Source: a virus. From it: 44,970 nt of DNA. Position 1 is the first letter of the stretch. Every line of letters begins with the position of its first letter. A program made the position numbers and the translations under genes. A model generated the notes under the pieces. That model saw nothing but the letters and a program-made list of their open reading frames with translations. It was not told the origin of the DNA and did not search any database. Positions 16,208-22,341 of the stretch are shown one piece after another. Location of the stretch: the IMG/VR virus record IMGVR_UViG_3300028823_000150, positions 1-44,970 of that record. One strand, written 5' to 3'.

Positions 16208-17151
16208 CTCATTGGCTCCTTATAGACCTCAATCCCACGAGTCTGCAGGTAGGGGATCAGAATGTCGATTCTCGCGGCGTATGTGTACCACGGGCTCCCG
16301 GCCCGGCAAATCCCAACAATGTATGGCTGGCCGTTAATGAAAGCAAACAACGGGGACCCGGAGTCACCAGGAATAATCTTTAAATTAAGAGAAACGTCAT
16401 TCGGCGAAAACCACGGAAGCTCATGCTCCATTCCCTCAATAAGTATGGCATGATGTTTTGCCAAAGTTCCGTAGTTGACCTGGTGATTATTTTCGTTAAG
16501 TTCTCCCTCATACCTGGACATGACCATGTTGGCAACCGACCATCCGGTAAAGAGGCACTCAGACGAAGTAATCTTATATGGGGCTTCAAATGGATGTCTG
16601 GAGGTCATTATCTTAAGAACGGCCACATCAGCATCCCTATCAGAATAGATAAGCTCGGCAGGATACTCATTTACATAGATTGTGGTTGAAATAACCTTGG
16701 TGACTGGACCCACCCACCGCATGTAGGTATGTTCTGGGTCTTTCATTTCCACACCTTTTGGGACAACTACATGCGCCGCGGTTACAATAAGGTCCTTCCC
16801 AAGATAGAAACCAGACCCCTCAAGTCGGTAGAAACCAATTCCTGGCTTCCACTTCGTGAACATAAAATCATTCCCAATTCCAGGATAGGTACCTTCCGCA
16901 ACTCCGGTAGTTATGATATGAATAATGAAGGTGTCCATATTTGGAGTAATATCTTTATTATCCACATCCGCCCACTCGGGAAACTGCCCTGGTAGCTGAT
17001 CGAAGGCGGCGGCGCTCCCAACCGCGCACATGACAAGAGCGCATACCAAGATGAAGATAATCGGCCATAGCATGAATCCCCAAAATACCTTCCAGGATGG
17101 AGGTACTGCCTGAGGAGCATGAACCCACCTATCTACCATCTTCTGTCCCAT
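16201..17151 (-). CDS. Trypsin-like serine protease with N-terminal signal/anchor
   Basis: A 316-residue protein. Residues about 25-50 are a hydrophobic segment ending CAVGSAAAFD, compatible with a signal peptide (AxA site) or an anchor. The rest is a chymotrypsin-fold protease. IVTAAHVV carries His (about 127), SDRDADVAVLKI carries Asp (about 175) and IPGDSGSPLF carries the nucleophile Ser (about 264). There is no PDZ domain. Such proteases are not the usual phage prohead proteases. The gene overlaps the upstream gene by about 23 bases and the terminase by 7, so it is cotranslated with packaging genes. ATG follows GGAGGAGAGTG; the GTG one codon earlier is possible. It may act in the periplasm or envelope, or in head maturation. 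Confidence 0.85.
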   Translation of the reverse strand: MGQKMVDRWVHAPQAVPPSWKVFWGFMLWPIIFILVCALVMCAVGSAAAFDQLPGQFPEWADVDNKDITPNMDTFIIHIITTGVAEGTYPGIGNDFMFTKWKPGIGFYRLEGSGFYLGKDLIVTAAHVVVPKGVEMKDPEHTYMRWVGPVTKVISTTIYVNEYPAELIYSDRDADVAVLKIMTSRHPFEAPYKITSSECLFTGWSVANMVMSRYEGELNENNHQVNYGTLAKHHAILIEGMEHELPWFSPNDVSLNLKIIPGDSGSPLFAFINGQPYIVGICRAGSPWYTYAARIDILIPYLQTRGIEVYKEPMSW

Positions 17152-17620
17152 CACTCTCCTCCTTTACTTCTTGTTCTGCCGCATTCAAGATGCGGTTCAT
17201 AAGCATCTGCCTCAGCTCCGTATCAGAATACTGAGCTGTGACAATTGCTCCTTTCACGGAGATGTTCTGGGTGGGCTTGGGCGCTAAACGGTCAAGAACT
17301 TCGGTGCCCACTGTATTCCGGAGCCATACTGAAGCCTTTGGACTTGTCAGGATCGCATCTTTAAGTGCCAGGGCTTTGGGCGCCATCCCCAGGAGAAACC
17401 TCTGAATGTCTCTTACTTGCTCTACTTTGAAATTTTCGCACATTTTAAGGAATTTACTTCTTGATGCAACCTGGGTGCTGAAGGCCTTCTTGAGACTTCC
17501 TTTTGTTATTTCGCCAGGCCTGGGCTTGCGGGTTTTGCGCGGAGTGAAGGTTAATTGCTCTTCATCTTTGGCATTAGCATCCCTTGGGATGCGATTCGCA
17601 GCTCGCTGCTCATTCTTCAT
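17129..17620 (-). CDS. Putative terminase small subunit
   Basis: A 163-residue protein, first in the late operon. A basic, disordered N-terminus (residues 1-45, TFTPRKTRKPRPGE) is followed by helices (FLKMCENFKVEQVRDIQRFL and later ELRQMLMNRILNAAEQE), ending acidic. Small terminases often combine a DNA-binding N-part with a helical oligomerisation part, and this position upstream of terL suits one. No diagnostic motif was seen, so the name rests on position. The start at 17620 has GGGAGG, and the first 15 codons contain a hairpin element that recurs upstream. Confidence 0.5.
   Translation of the reverse strand: MKNEQRAANRIPRDANAKDEEQLTFTPRKTRKPRPGEITKGSLKKAFSTQVASRSKFLKMCENFKVEQVRDIQRFLLGMAPKALALKDAILTSPKASVWLRNTVGTEVLDRLAPKPTQNISVKGAIVTAQYSDTELRQMLMNRILNAAEQEVKEESDGTEDGR
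17571..17614. repeat. Twin-hairpin element, copy 1 (inside the first late gene)
   Basis: In order: GCATTA, a 16-base hairpin (GCATCCC/GGGATGC), GATTC, then the near-palindrome GCAGCTCGCTGC and TCATT. A second copy with the same flanks but a different hairpin stem lies at 17702-17744. The stem has changed on both sides while keeping pairing, as expected of a conserved structure. Confidence 0.7.
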
Positions 17621-17639
17621 GGATCCTCCCGATAGATTA

Positions 17640-17668
17640 AATATATCACCTTAAAATCTAGATGTCCA
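17640..17668 (-). promoter_or_regulatory. Sigma70-like promoter of the late operon
   Basis: On the minus strand: TGGACA, exactly 17 bases, then TATATT (5 of 6 matches in each box). Predicted start is at about 17633, leaving a 13-base leader that is mostly the ribosome binding site. It is bracketed by the two twin-hairpin elements. Confidence 0.7.
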
Positions 17669-17701
17669 CTATGTACTTCTGATCTGGCACCCCATAACAC
17701 T

Positions 17702-17744
17702 GCATTAGTGTCCTTCGGACACGATTCGCAGCTAGCTGCTCATT
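17702..17744. repeat. Twin-hairpin element, copy 2 (upstream of the late promoter)
   Basis: GCATTA, a 15-base hairpin (GTGTC/GACAC around CUUCGG), GATTC, then the perfect palindrome GCAGCTAGCTGC and TCATT. The copies are about 130 bases apart and flank the late promoter. On the minus strand a short remnant frame resembles the start of the first late gene (KNNEQLAANRV versus KNEQRAANRI), so a duplication is likely. Confidence 0.7.
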
Positions 17745-18127
17745 GTTTTTTAGCGTCGGGAGTACCGCTGCTACCTTAACATTGTTCTTTTATGTGGTAC
17801 ACACGAACACCTAAATCTTAGGTCCAGGACCTGCTTCCGGGTATGGGGGTAGGGTGTAGGCCCTATGCTTAAGATCCTATATATAATAGATCCTAGAACC
17901 AGGATGCTATGACCTAAATATGTAACTGTAATTGTAATTCTAATTGAGAATGTATAGTAGACTGTATTTGCTATACCTAAATGTAGAGCTAATATATAGT
18001 TATGATTATATAAATGAGAATGTAATATCTAAAATGTAAATGAGAATAACATATTCAGGATCTGATAATAGAATTTTAGCGAAAAAGTCGTGGGTAAATC
18101 GTGCGTGCGGGAAATAAAGGTGACTGA
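17745..18127. other. AT-rich intergenic region, possible origin
   Basis: No convincing gene. It contains three ACCTAAAT copies (17809, 17912, 17975), TGAGAATGTA at 17945 and 18015 with a related TGAGAATAAC at 18041, overlapping palindromes at 17809-17823 (ACCTAA/TTAGGT) and 17820-17832 (AGGTCC/GGACCT), and a duplicated AGATCCTA around TATATATAATA (17872-17895). This is the divergence point of the two operons and the most AT-rich non-coding part, so a replication origin or regulator-binding zone is plausible but unproven. Confidence 0.5.
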
Positions 18128-18216
18128 CAAAAAGTGTGAGTCGTTCCTGCCAAAAAATGTTAGTCACAAAAAATGTGAGTCACAATCCACGTCAGGCCCC
18201 TCACAATCCACGTCAG
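18128..18216. repeat. Two families of short direct repeats (iteron or operator-like)
   Basis: Three copies of a 15-base repeat CAAAAARTGTKAGTC (18128, 18151, 18167) are followed by two perfect 16-base repeats TCACAATCCACGTCAG (18180-18195 and 18201-18216) whose starts are 21 bases apart, two helical turns. They lie just upstream of the first early promoter. A frame from 18090 crosses them but has no ribosome site and looks non-coding. Confidence 0.7.
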
Positions 18217-18258
18217 TTTGGCCATTTTTTCATCAAAGTGTGCAAATTTCGGCACCCT

Positions 18259-18286
18259 TTGGCACGATTTTTTCGTCATATATTAT
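18259..18286 (+). promoter_or_regulatory. Putative first early promoter
   Basis: TTGGCA, 16 bases, TATTAT. The expected start, near 18293, coincides with a 14-base inverted repeat GCCGAAAATTCGGC at 18294-18307, followed by CCCC/GGGG pairing at 18309-18322. The inverted repeat could be an operator or a stabilising 5' hairpin of the early mRNA. Confidence 0.55.
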
Positions 18287-18347
18287 GAAAGCTGCCGAAA
18301 ATTCGGCGCCCCGAAAAAGGGGTAATAACCAAAAGGAGGAAGGTAAA

Positions 18348-18713
18348 ATGAAAAAGACATGGGAAGAAGGGAAAGGGAAGAGGGCCCTGGATGTTATTCT
18401 GGACCCAAATTACAAACAATCCACAGCCAAGGAGGTAATCGAAATGGAAGACTTACAGGGTATGGTAAAGGAGACCAAAGAGGTACCAGTGAAAAAGGTA
18501 GGGAGAAAAACCCCTATCATCCTGGCTTCCGATGTCATTAACCTCATGACCGAGGAACAAAAAACCCTCTATAACATGCTGGTTAAGGCCAGGGAGGAAA
18601 AAGACGAAAAATCTCAATTCAAGGCCCGGCGGATGCTGAGGAAATCTGGTATTTATCTCTCTGGAGGTTCCTTAAATCTCCAGGTTCTGAATCCGGTTAT
18701 CACAGCCAAATAA
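18348..18713 (+). CDS. Small early protein, LRKxGxYLS family (copy a)
   Basis: A 121-residue basic protein. I start it at 18348, where AAAAGGAGGAAGGTAAA precedes the ATG; the longer frame upstream runs through repeats and a promoter. Residues about 67-107 (EEQKTLYNMLVKAREEK, then RRMLRKSGIYLSGG) match the C-terminal motif of three other early proteins at 20759, 21549 and 22029. The N-terminal half (KRALDVILDPNYKQ, VGRKTPIILASDV) is unique. First gene of the early operon, hence a candidate host-takeover or regulatory protein. Function unknown. Confidence 0.65.
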   Translation: MKKTWEEGKGKRALDVILDPNYKQSTAKEVIEMEDLQGMVKETKEVPVKKVGRKTPIILASDVINLMTEEQKTLYNMLVKAREEKDEKSQFKARRMLRKSGIYLSGGSLNLQVLNPVITAK

Positions 18714-18723
18714 CGGATTTCAG

Positions 18724-18752
18724 TTTACAAAATTCCGATTCTGGTTTAAAAT
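18724..18752 (+). promoter_or_regulatory. Sigma70-like promoter before the 18775 gene
   Basis: TTTACA, exactly 17 bases, TAAAAT. Like two other early promoters it begins TTTACAAAA. The predicted start at about 18759 leaves a leader of about 16 bases containing GGGGGTGG. Confidence 0.65.
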
Positions 18753-18774
18753 CAAATTCTCATGGGGGTGGAAA

Positions 18775-18984
18775 ATGACAATCAGGGTATGCGACGTCTG
18801 CTACTTCAAAGACAAGAAGCTCCGCAAATCCACATGGAAATGGTGGGTTAAGGACGGACGCGGTGGAAGAATCACCGTCCACTTATGCGTTGAACACAAA
18901 GACTTCTTCAAAGGCATGAGCTTTGAGGCGGCCAGAACCAAACTGATGGAGCTGGAACGGGGACCGCTGCCAATAGGAGGTTAA
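18775..18984 (+). CDS. Small early zinc-binding protein
   Basis: A 69-residue protein with CDVC at 6-9 and HLCVEH near residues 36-41, giving a probable Cys/His zinc site. Basic middle (KDKKLRKSTWKWW). Preceded by GGGGGTGG and its own promoter. It is one of a dozen tiny CxxC proteins in the early block. No function assigned. Confidence 0.65.
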   Translation: MTIRVCDVCYFKDKKLRKSTWKWWVKDGRGGRITVHLCVEHKDFFKGMSFEAARTKLMELERGPLPIGG

Positions 18985-18985
18985 G

Positions 18986-19237
18986 ATGGATCTCCTGAAG
19001 AAGGTATTCTATGTGGAATGGCCTAAGAGCGGCATCCTGAATGGGTTACAACCTGAGGAAGAGAGCGACACTCTCCAAATTCTCATTCTGGCAATGATCG
19101 CATTCTTAGGCACATACTACGAGGTCAACGCTCTGGAATACCGGATTAACCAGATGCTCTGCTGGATATGGACAACCATTACTCAGCTGCCAGCAGAAAT
19201 AAGAATACTCCCACAATTCGGTCCTTGGGGACCATGA
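18986..19237 (+). CDS. Small early protein with hydrophobic helix
   Basis: An 83-residue protein. Residues about 30-44 (LQILILAMIAFLGTYY) form a hydrophobic helix that may insert in the membrane, though it is short. It is followed by MLCWIWTTITQL. AGGAGG precedes the ATG, one base after the previous stop. Not recognised. Confidence 0.6.
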   Translation: MDLLKKVFYVEWPKSGILNGLQPEEESDTLQILILAMIAFLGTYYEVNALEYRINQMLCWIWTTITQLPAEIRILPQFGPWGP

Positions 19238-19249
19238 AGGAGGAGTAAG

Positions 19250-19459
19250 ATGTTTCCGCATGAGACCAAATTGGATATCAGGAAATACTTTCCCGGGGAA
19301 AAGCCACTGTTAGTCTCCGGTGATACCACCTGGTGGCAGGTGGTTTATAAGACCCACACCATGAGAAATTGGGCTCCAGCCGCCGGGAGGCCATTGACCT
19401 GGAAAGAAGCTTTGGCAGTTCGTATAATGCTAGACAAGGAATTAAACCAAATTGTCTAG
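19250..19459 (+). CDS. Small early protein of unknown function
   Basis: A 69-residue protein (MFPHETKLDIRKYFPGEKPL at the start; ALAVRIMLDKELNQIV at the end) with an excellent GAAGGAGGAG site. It has a beta-rich front (DTTWWQVVYKT) and a C-terminal helix. No motif recognised. Confidence 0.6.
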   Translation: MFPHETKLDIRKYFPGEKPLLVSGDTTWWQVVYKTHTMRNWAPAAGRPLTWKEALAVRIMLDKELNQIV

Positions 19460-19461
19460 CT

Positions 19462-19560
19462 ATGTTAAAGGGTTTAAGGAAAATGTGGGGGCAATACACG
19501 ACGACCAAGCTACATGCCTCAGAGGAAGAATTTGAAAAGCCACTACATTTTCCTTTTTAG
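19462..19560 (+). CDS. Doubtful 32-residue ORF
   Basis: A short frame begins MLKGLRKMWGQYTTTKLHAS two bases after the preceding stop. It has no clear ribosome site of its own and could only be translated by re-initiation. It fills what would otherwise be a 165-base gap. Low confidence. Confidence 0.25.
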   Translation: MLKGLRKMWGQYTTTKLHASEEEFEKPLHFPF

Positions 19561-19625
19561 CTGAGAATTTGAAGGACCTGTGGTATAAAAGTTTCGCCTA
19601 TAAAACAAAAAAGGAGGTGAGTTCG

Positions 19626-19790
19626 ATGAGAAACATCATTGTTCATGCTTTGCTGGTTTTTACATTCCTAGGCGGCATTGCCCTCGGTAATTGGATCGGC
19701 TATGATAGAGGATGGAAGACCGGATATGAATTCCGGAAAGAAGAAGTACAAAAGACTTTCGATAGACTCTTTCCAAGATTAAGGAGGTGA
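19626..19790 (+). CDS. Small single-pass membrane protein
   Basis: A 54-residue protein. Residues 3-24 (NIIVHALLVFTFLGGIALGN) are a transmembrane segment or uncleaved signal, followed by a charged tail (RKEEVQKTFDRLFPRLRR). I start at 19626, where AAAAAGGAGGTGAG is well placed; an in-frame start 57 bases upstream is less likely. Possibly acts on the host envelope early in infection. Confidence 0.65.
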   Translation: MRNIIVHALLVFTFLGGIALGNWIGYDRGWKTGYEFRKEEVQKTFDRLFPRLRR

Positions 19791-19795
19791 ACAGG

Positions 19796-20035
19796 ATGGA
19801 AGCAGCCGCCGTTGCCCGTAGACTGTTACGCCATGACGCCGAGGCATCAGCCCGCATAATGATAGACGAACACGACGAATCTGGTATTGCTGATGCCATT
19901 ATGGAAAAGTACGAAGGTTTAAGCGACTCAGAACTGGTGGAAGAGGCCCTGGGTCTAATCCAAGACAACCCCGAATGGGCGCTAGAAATGGTCGCCGAAA
20001 TTGGAAAGGAAGAAACTAATGAAAAACATTCCTGA
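19796..20035 (+). CDS. Small acidic helical early protein
   Basis: A 79-residue protein, all-helical by composition (MEAAAVARRLLRHDAEASAR; LVEEALGLIQDNPEWALEMV). AAGGAGGTG precedes the ATG at 19796; an in-frame GTG at 19787 is the alternative. Acidic overall. Unknown function. Confidence 0.6.
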   Translation: MEAAAVARRLLRHDAEASARIMIDEHDESGIADAIMEKYEGLSDSELVEEALGLIQDNPEWALEMVAEIGKEETNEKHS

Positions 20036-20240
20036 CCAACATTCAAAAATGAATCGGGATCGTAAGATGGCATTTCTCAAAGATTTAGCCAATCGTCATT
20101 TTGATGCAATGGAAAATGACCTTCTCAAAACTTTCCCCGGCTCCGAAGATGAAGTAGATCAACTGATTCATGTGTACCTGTTAGGGCGGGAGGCATTTCA
20201 TGCAAAAGTGGTGGCGAGTTTTCCGGTGCATAAACTGTAA
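20019..20240 (+). CDS. Small early protein of unknown function
   Basis: A 73-residue helical protein (NRDRKMAFLKDLANRHFDAM; EDEVDQLIHVYLLGREAF). It overlaps the gene before it by 17 bases and the gene after it by 41 bases. GGAAAGGAAG lies before the chosen ATG. Not recognised. Confidence 0.55.
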   Translation: MKNIPDQHSKMNRDRKMAFLKDLANRHFDAMENDLLKTFPGSEDEVDQLIHVYLLGREAFHAKVVASFPVHKL

Positions 20241-20415
20241 AGTTGAGATCCATAAGAAAAAGGCGTGGGTCCTCCTCCGATGTCCCCTATGCAAACGGAA
20301 AATGTACATTGTGAGGTTTGAACCACGCACTCCATCCGAAAATAAGGACCGAACCAAAAAAGAAGGAAAATGCCATGAAGACGAATATGCAGGCATGGAT
20401 CGAATCCTCCTATAA
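20200..20415 (+). CDS. Small zinc-ribbon early protein
   Basis: A 71-residue basic protein with CINC (10-13) and CPLC (28-31) separated by 14 residues, a compact zinc ribbon, then a Lys/Arg-rich tail. Likely nucleic-acid or protein binding. It starts inside the end of the preceding gene. Confidence 0.6.
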   Translation: MQKWWRVFRCINCKVEIHKKKAWVLLRCPLCKRKMYIVRFEPRTPSENKDRTKKEGKCHEDEYAGMDRILL

Positions 20416-20548
20416 GTCGAAGGGAGATCACAGGCCGAATGCGCAGGAACTGGATCTCTGGTTAAAGGCCCTCATAGCCCGGGAGGTACTCCGGCGAAAG
20501 CAAAAGGAGATCGAAAATGGTATTAGTTCAGTCGGTCCGCTGCCCTAA
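20375..20548 (+). CDS. Small helical early protein
   Basis: A 57-residue protein (MKTNMQAWIESSYKSKGDHR; LDLWLKALIAREVLRRKQKE), with AGAAGGAAAATGCC before the ATG. Overlaps both neighbours in other frames (about 41 and 32 bases), so its exact start is uncertain. Unknown function. Confidence 0.5.
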   Translation: MKTNMQAWIESSYKSKGDHRPNAQELDLWLKALIAREVLRRKQKEIENGISSVGPLP

Positions 20549-20708
20549 ATGCGGCTATGGAACGCTTGTAAAAGTCAGGCGCGATGATTTCTGCTGGTTC
20601 TCAGAAACTTTTGTGGACTGTGAAGCTTGTGGAGAGACGTTCGTGGTAAAGTTTGAAATGTCCTGTAAGACCACAGTCTTTATTCTGGTAGAAGCTCCTG
20701 AGAAATAG
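20517..20708 (+). CDS. Small zinc-ribbon early protein
   Basis: A 63-residue protein with CPKC (9-12) and CEAC (35-38), a classical zinc ribbon. AAAAGGAGATC precedes the ATG. The C-terminal part is beta-rich (KTTVFILVEAPEK). Unknown function. Confidence 0.6.
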   Translation: MVLVQSVRCPKCGYGTLVKVRRDDFCWFSETFVDCEACGETFVVKFEMSCKTTVFILVEAPEK

Positions 20709-20758
20709 CCGGGCTGTTGGCACATTTTTTTCGGCTATTAAATTGGAAGGAGCAGAAA

Positions 20759-21379
20759 ATGCCTCGAAGAGGACATGACACGGAACTTGATCAGATGCGA
20801 ATCCGCCATGCTATTGTATGCGGAACGACGGTGGCCAATTGTAAATGTGGCTACCATAATCTAACAGAGGAGGAAAGAAAGAAAATGGCAAAAACAAAAG
20901 ACTCCCGCATTACCTTGCTGAGGGAGGAATTTGACCTTAGCAAGAAGGCAGCCCGGGCCCTGATGGACAAGATCAAGGAAAAGACCGGGCAGATCTTCCT
21001 AATCCAGGAACTGGAGGAATGGCTCAAAGACAAGAAGAATTGGGAATGGGCCTACCAGAACGGCACCGATGAGACTCCCCTTGAAGATGCCGACCAGGAA
21101 GAGGAAGATAGCACCGAAACGGCGACAGCCCCCGCTCCCACCACGGCCAAGATCGGTGAGGTTATTCAGGCCAAAGAAGGGACAATGACCCAAGCCCAGG
21201 CCGCCATTTATGCCACCCTGGAAGCAGCGCGGAAAGCCGGTGACAAGGATCTTCAGAAGAAGATTCGGCGGCAGCTCCGCAAATCCGGTTACTATCTCTC
21301 TGGTGGGCCCAAGCCCCAAATTGGTGCCTCCCGCCGGAAGATAGACCCACCGGAAACCGACGAGGAGGAGGAGGAATGA
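20759..21379 (+). CDS. Early protein with LRKxGxYLS motif (copy b)
   Basis: A 206-residue protein from the ATG at 20759 (preceded by GAAGGAGCAGAAA); an internal ATG at 20885 also has AGAGGAGGAAAG and could give a 164-residue form. Residues after the internal start begin KDSRITLLREEFDLSKKAAR, resembling a helical DNA-binding segment. After an Ala/Pro/Thr linker comes the shared motif (QAAIYATLEAARKAGDKD, then RRQLRKSGYYLSGG), and the tail is acidic (DEEEEE). The largest of the four family members. Confidence 0.65.
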   Translation: MPRRGHDTELDQMRIRHAIVCGTTVANCKCGYHNLTEEERKKMAKTKDSRITLLREEFDLSKKAARALMDKIKEKTGQIFLIQELEEWLKDKKNWEWAYQNGTDETPLEDADQEEEDSTETATAPAPTTAKIGEVIQAKEGTMTQAQAAIYATLEAARKAGDKDLQKKIRRQLRKSGYYLSGGPKPQIGASRRKIDPPETDEEEEE

Positions 21380-21549
21380 AATTCACCGTCATCATCGAGG
21401 TGGAAACCCAGGATGTCCCCTTCCCCACCCGCAATGACTTGGTTAAGGGGATTGAGCGGATGGTAAATAAGCATATCCTCTATGACCGGAGGGACATCAA
21501 GAAGGTAACTTTGCTACAGGTAATACCCGATCTTCCAACGGATGTGTAA
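21376..21549 (+). CDS. Small early protein of unknown function
   Basis: A 57-residue frame (MKFTVIIEVETQDVPFPTRN at the start, VTLLQVIPDLPTDV at the end) coupled to its neighbours by an ATGA overlap at the start and a TAATG overlap at the stop. A beta-alpha-beta layout is likely. GAGGAGGAGG precedes it. Position and tight junctions support it. Confidence 0.6.
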   Translation: MKFTVIIEVETQDVPFPTRNDLVKGIERMVNKHILYDRRDIKKVTLLQVIPDLPTDV

Positions 21550-21719
21550 TGGGGAGAATAACAATACCCAAAGCCAAACTCCGGCGACTTCCTCCTGAGG
21601 TGTCTGAGCTATACCGGGCACTTCGGGAGGAGCAAGATCCGTGTGTATGCCGTAAGCTCCGAAGGGAGTTAAGAAAGATAGGATTTAAGTTGTCCAATTA
21701 TTCCAAAGCAAGGAGGTGA
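21549..21719 (+). CDS. Minimal LRKxGxYLS-family protein (copy c)
   Basis: A 56-residue protein that is almost only the shared motif: SELYRALREEQDPCVC then RRELRKIGFKLSNYSK. The usual GDKE loop is replaced by a CVC pair. Starts in a TAATG overlap. Together with copies a, b and d it defines the minimal unit of the family. Confidence 0.6.
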   Translation: MGRITIPKAKLRRLPPEVSELYRALREEQDPCVCRKLRRELRKIGFKLSNYSKARR

Positions 21720-21725
21720 AAAGAG

Positions 21726-21899
21726 ATGCCGGCTGAAAGAGTAAAAAATCCCACATGTCGAATCTGCGAAAAAGAGGGAGAGTTATGGAAGATCAAGAAA
21801 GTGGGGACCATTTGTATCTCCTGCATGAAACTCATTGGTGAGGCTTATGCCGATCTACAGGCTTACGGAGAAGAAGTAAAGCCGCCGGTGAACCCGTAG
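21726..21899 (+). CDS. Small zinc-ribbon early protein
   Basis: A 57-residue protein with CRIC (11-14) and CISC (30-33), then a helix (LIGEAYADLQAYGEE). AAGGAGGTGAAAAGAG precedes the ATG. Probable zinc ribbon, unknown role. Confidence 0.6.
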   Translation: MPAERVKNPTCRICEKEGELWKIKKVGTICISCMKLIGEAYADLQAYGEEVKPPVNP

Positions 21900-21914
21900 A
21901 TCAGAACAAGGGTA

Positions 21915-21943
21915 TTTACAAAATGCTCAAAAGGTGGTATAGT
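21915..21943 (+). promoter_or_regulatory. Sigma70-like promoter before the 22029 gene
   Basis: TTTACA, exactly 17 bases, TATAGT. It shares the TTTACAAAA start with the promoters at 18724 and 26981. It leaves a leader of about 79 bases before the 22029 gene and would also serve the replication genes. Confidence 0.7.
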
Positions 21944-22028
21944 AAATCAAATTGGGGACTAAGATGTCCGCCCCACGACACCCGATGGAATAGGGCATCA
22001 CCAACAATCCCAAGAGGAGGGAAAGCAC

Positions 22029-22328
22029 ATGGCACCAGAAAAAGGCGTGGTTCCGCCCGGGCTGAAGCCCAAAGAAGCAGTGAAGGTTCCGAAGGACCTC
22101 TTCAAGAAACTGCCCGATGAGATCAAGGCGCTCCTGAAGAAACTCAATGACGCCCGTGAATCCGGGGACAAAGAGGCCCAGCGGAAAGTCAGAATGGAAC
22201 TCCGGAAGAAGGGGTTCTATCTGAGCAACATCGAGAACGGCGGGAAGGCTCCGGAAACCACCGAGAAGCCCAAGAAAGCCGCCCCTGCCAAGGAAGAGAA
22301 AGACGAGGAAGAAGAGGACGACGATTAA
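22029..22328 (+). CDS. LRKxGxYLS-family protein with acidic tail (copy d)
   Basis: A 99-residue protein. Residues about 28-66 carry the shared motif (DEIKALLKKLNDARESGDKE, then MELRKKGFYLSNI). A Lys/Pro/Ala linker leads to a strongly acidic C-terminus (EEKDEEEEDDD), like copy b. AAGAGGAGGGAAAG is well placed. Its position directly before the primase gene hints at a link with replication. Confidence 0.65.
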   Translation: MAPEKGVVPPGLKPKEAVKVPKDLFKKLPDEIKALLKKLNDARESGDKEAQRKVRMELRKKGFYLSNIENGGKAPETTEKPKKAAPAKEEKDEEEEDDD

Positions 22329-22341
22329 GTCCTGACCTCAC

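Noticed and set aside
18090-18347. Upstream extension of the 18348 gene in the same frame
   Set aside because: It passes through two sets of direct repeats, a promoter and a palindrome, has no ribosome site, and has a composition unlike a protein.
20703-20745. Possible terminator before the 20759 gene (TAGCCG/CGGCTA with a T-run)
   Set aside because: The T-run lies in the loop rather than after the stem, and genes continue downstream with normal spacing.
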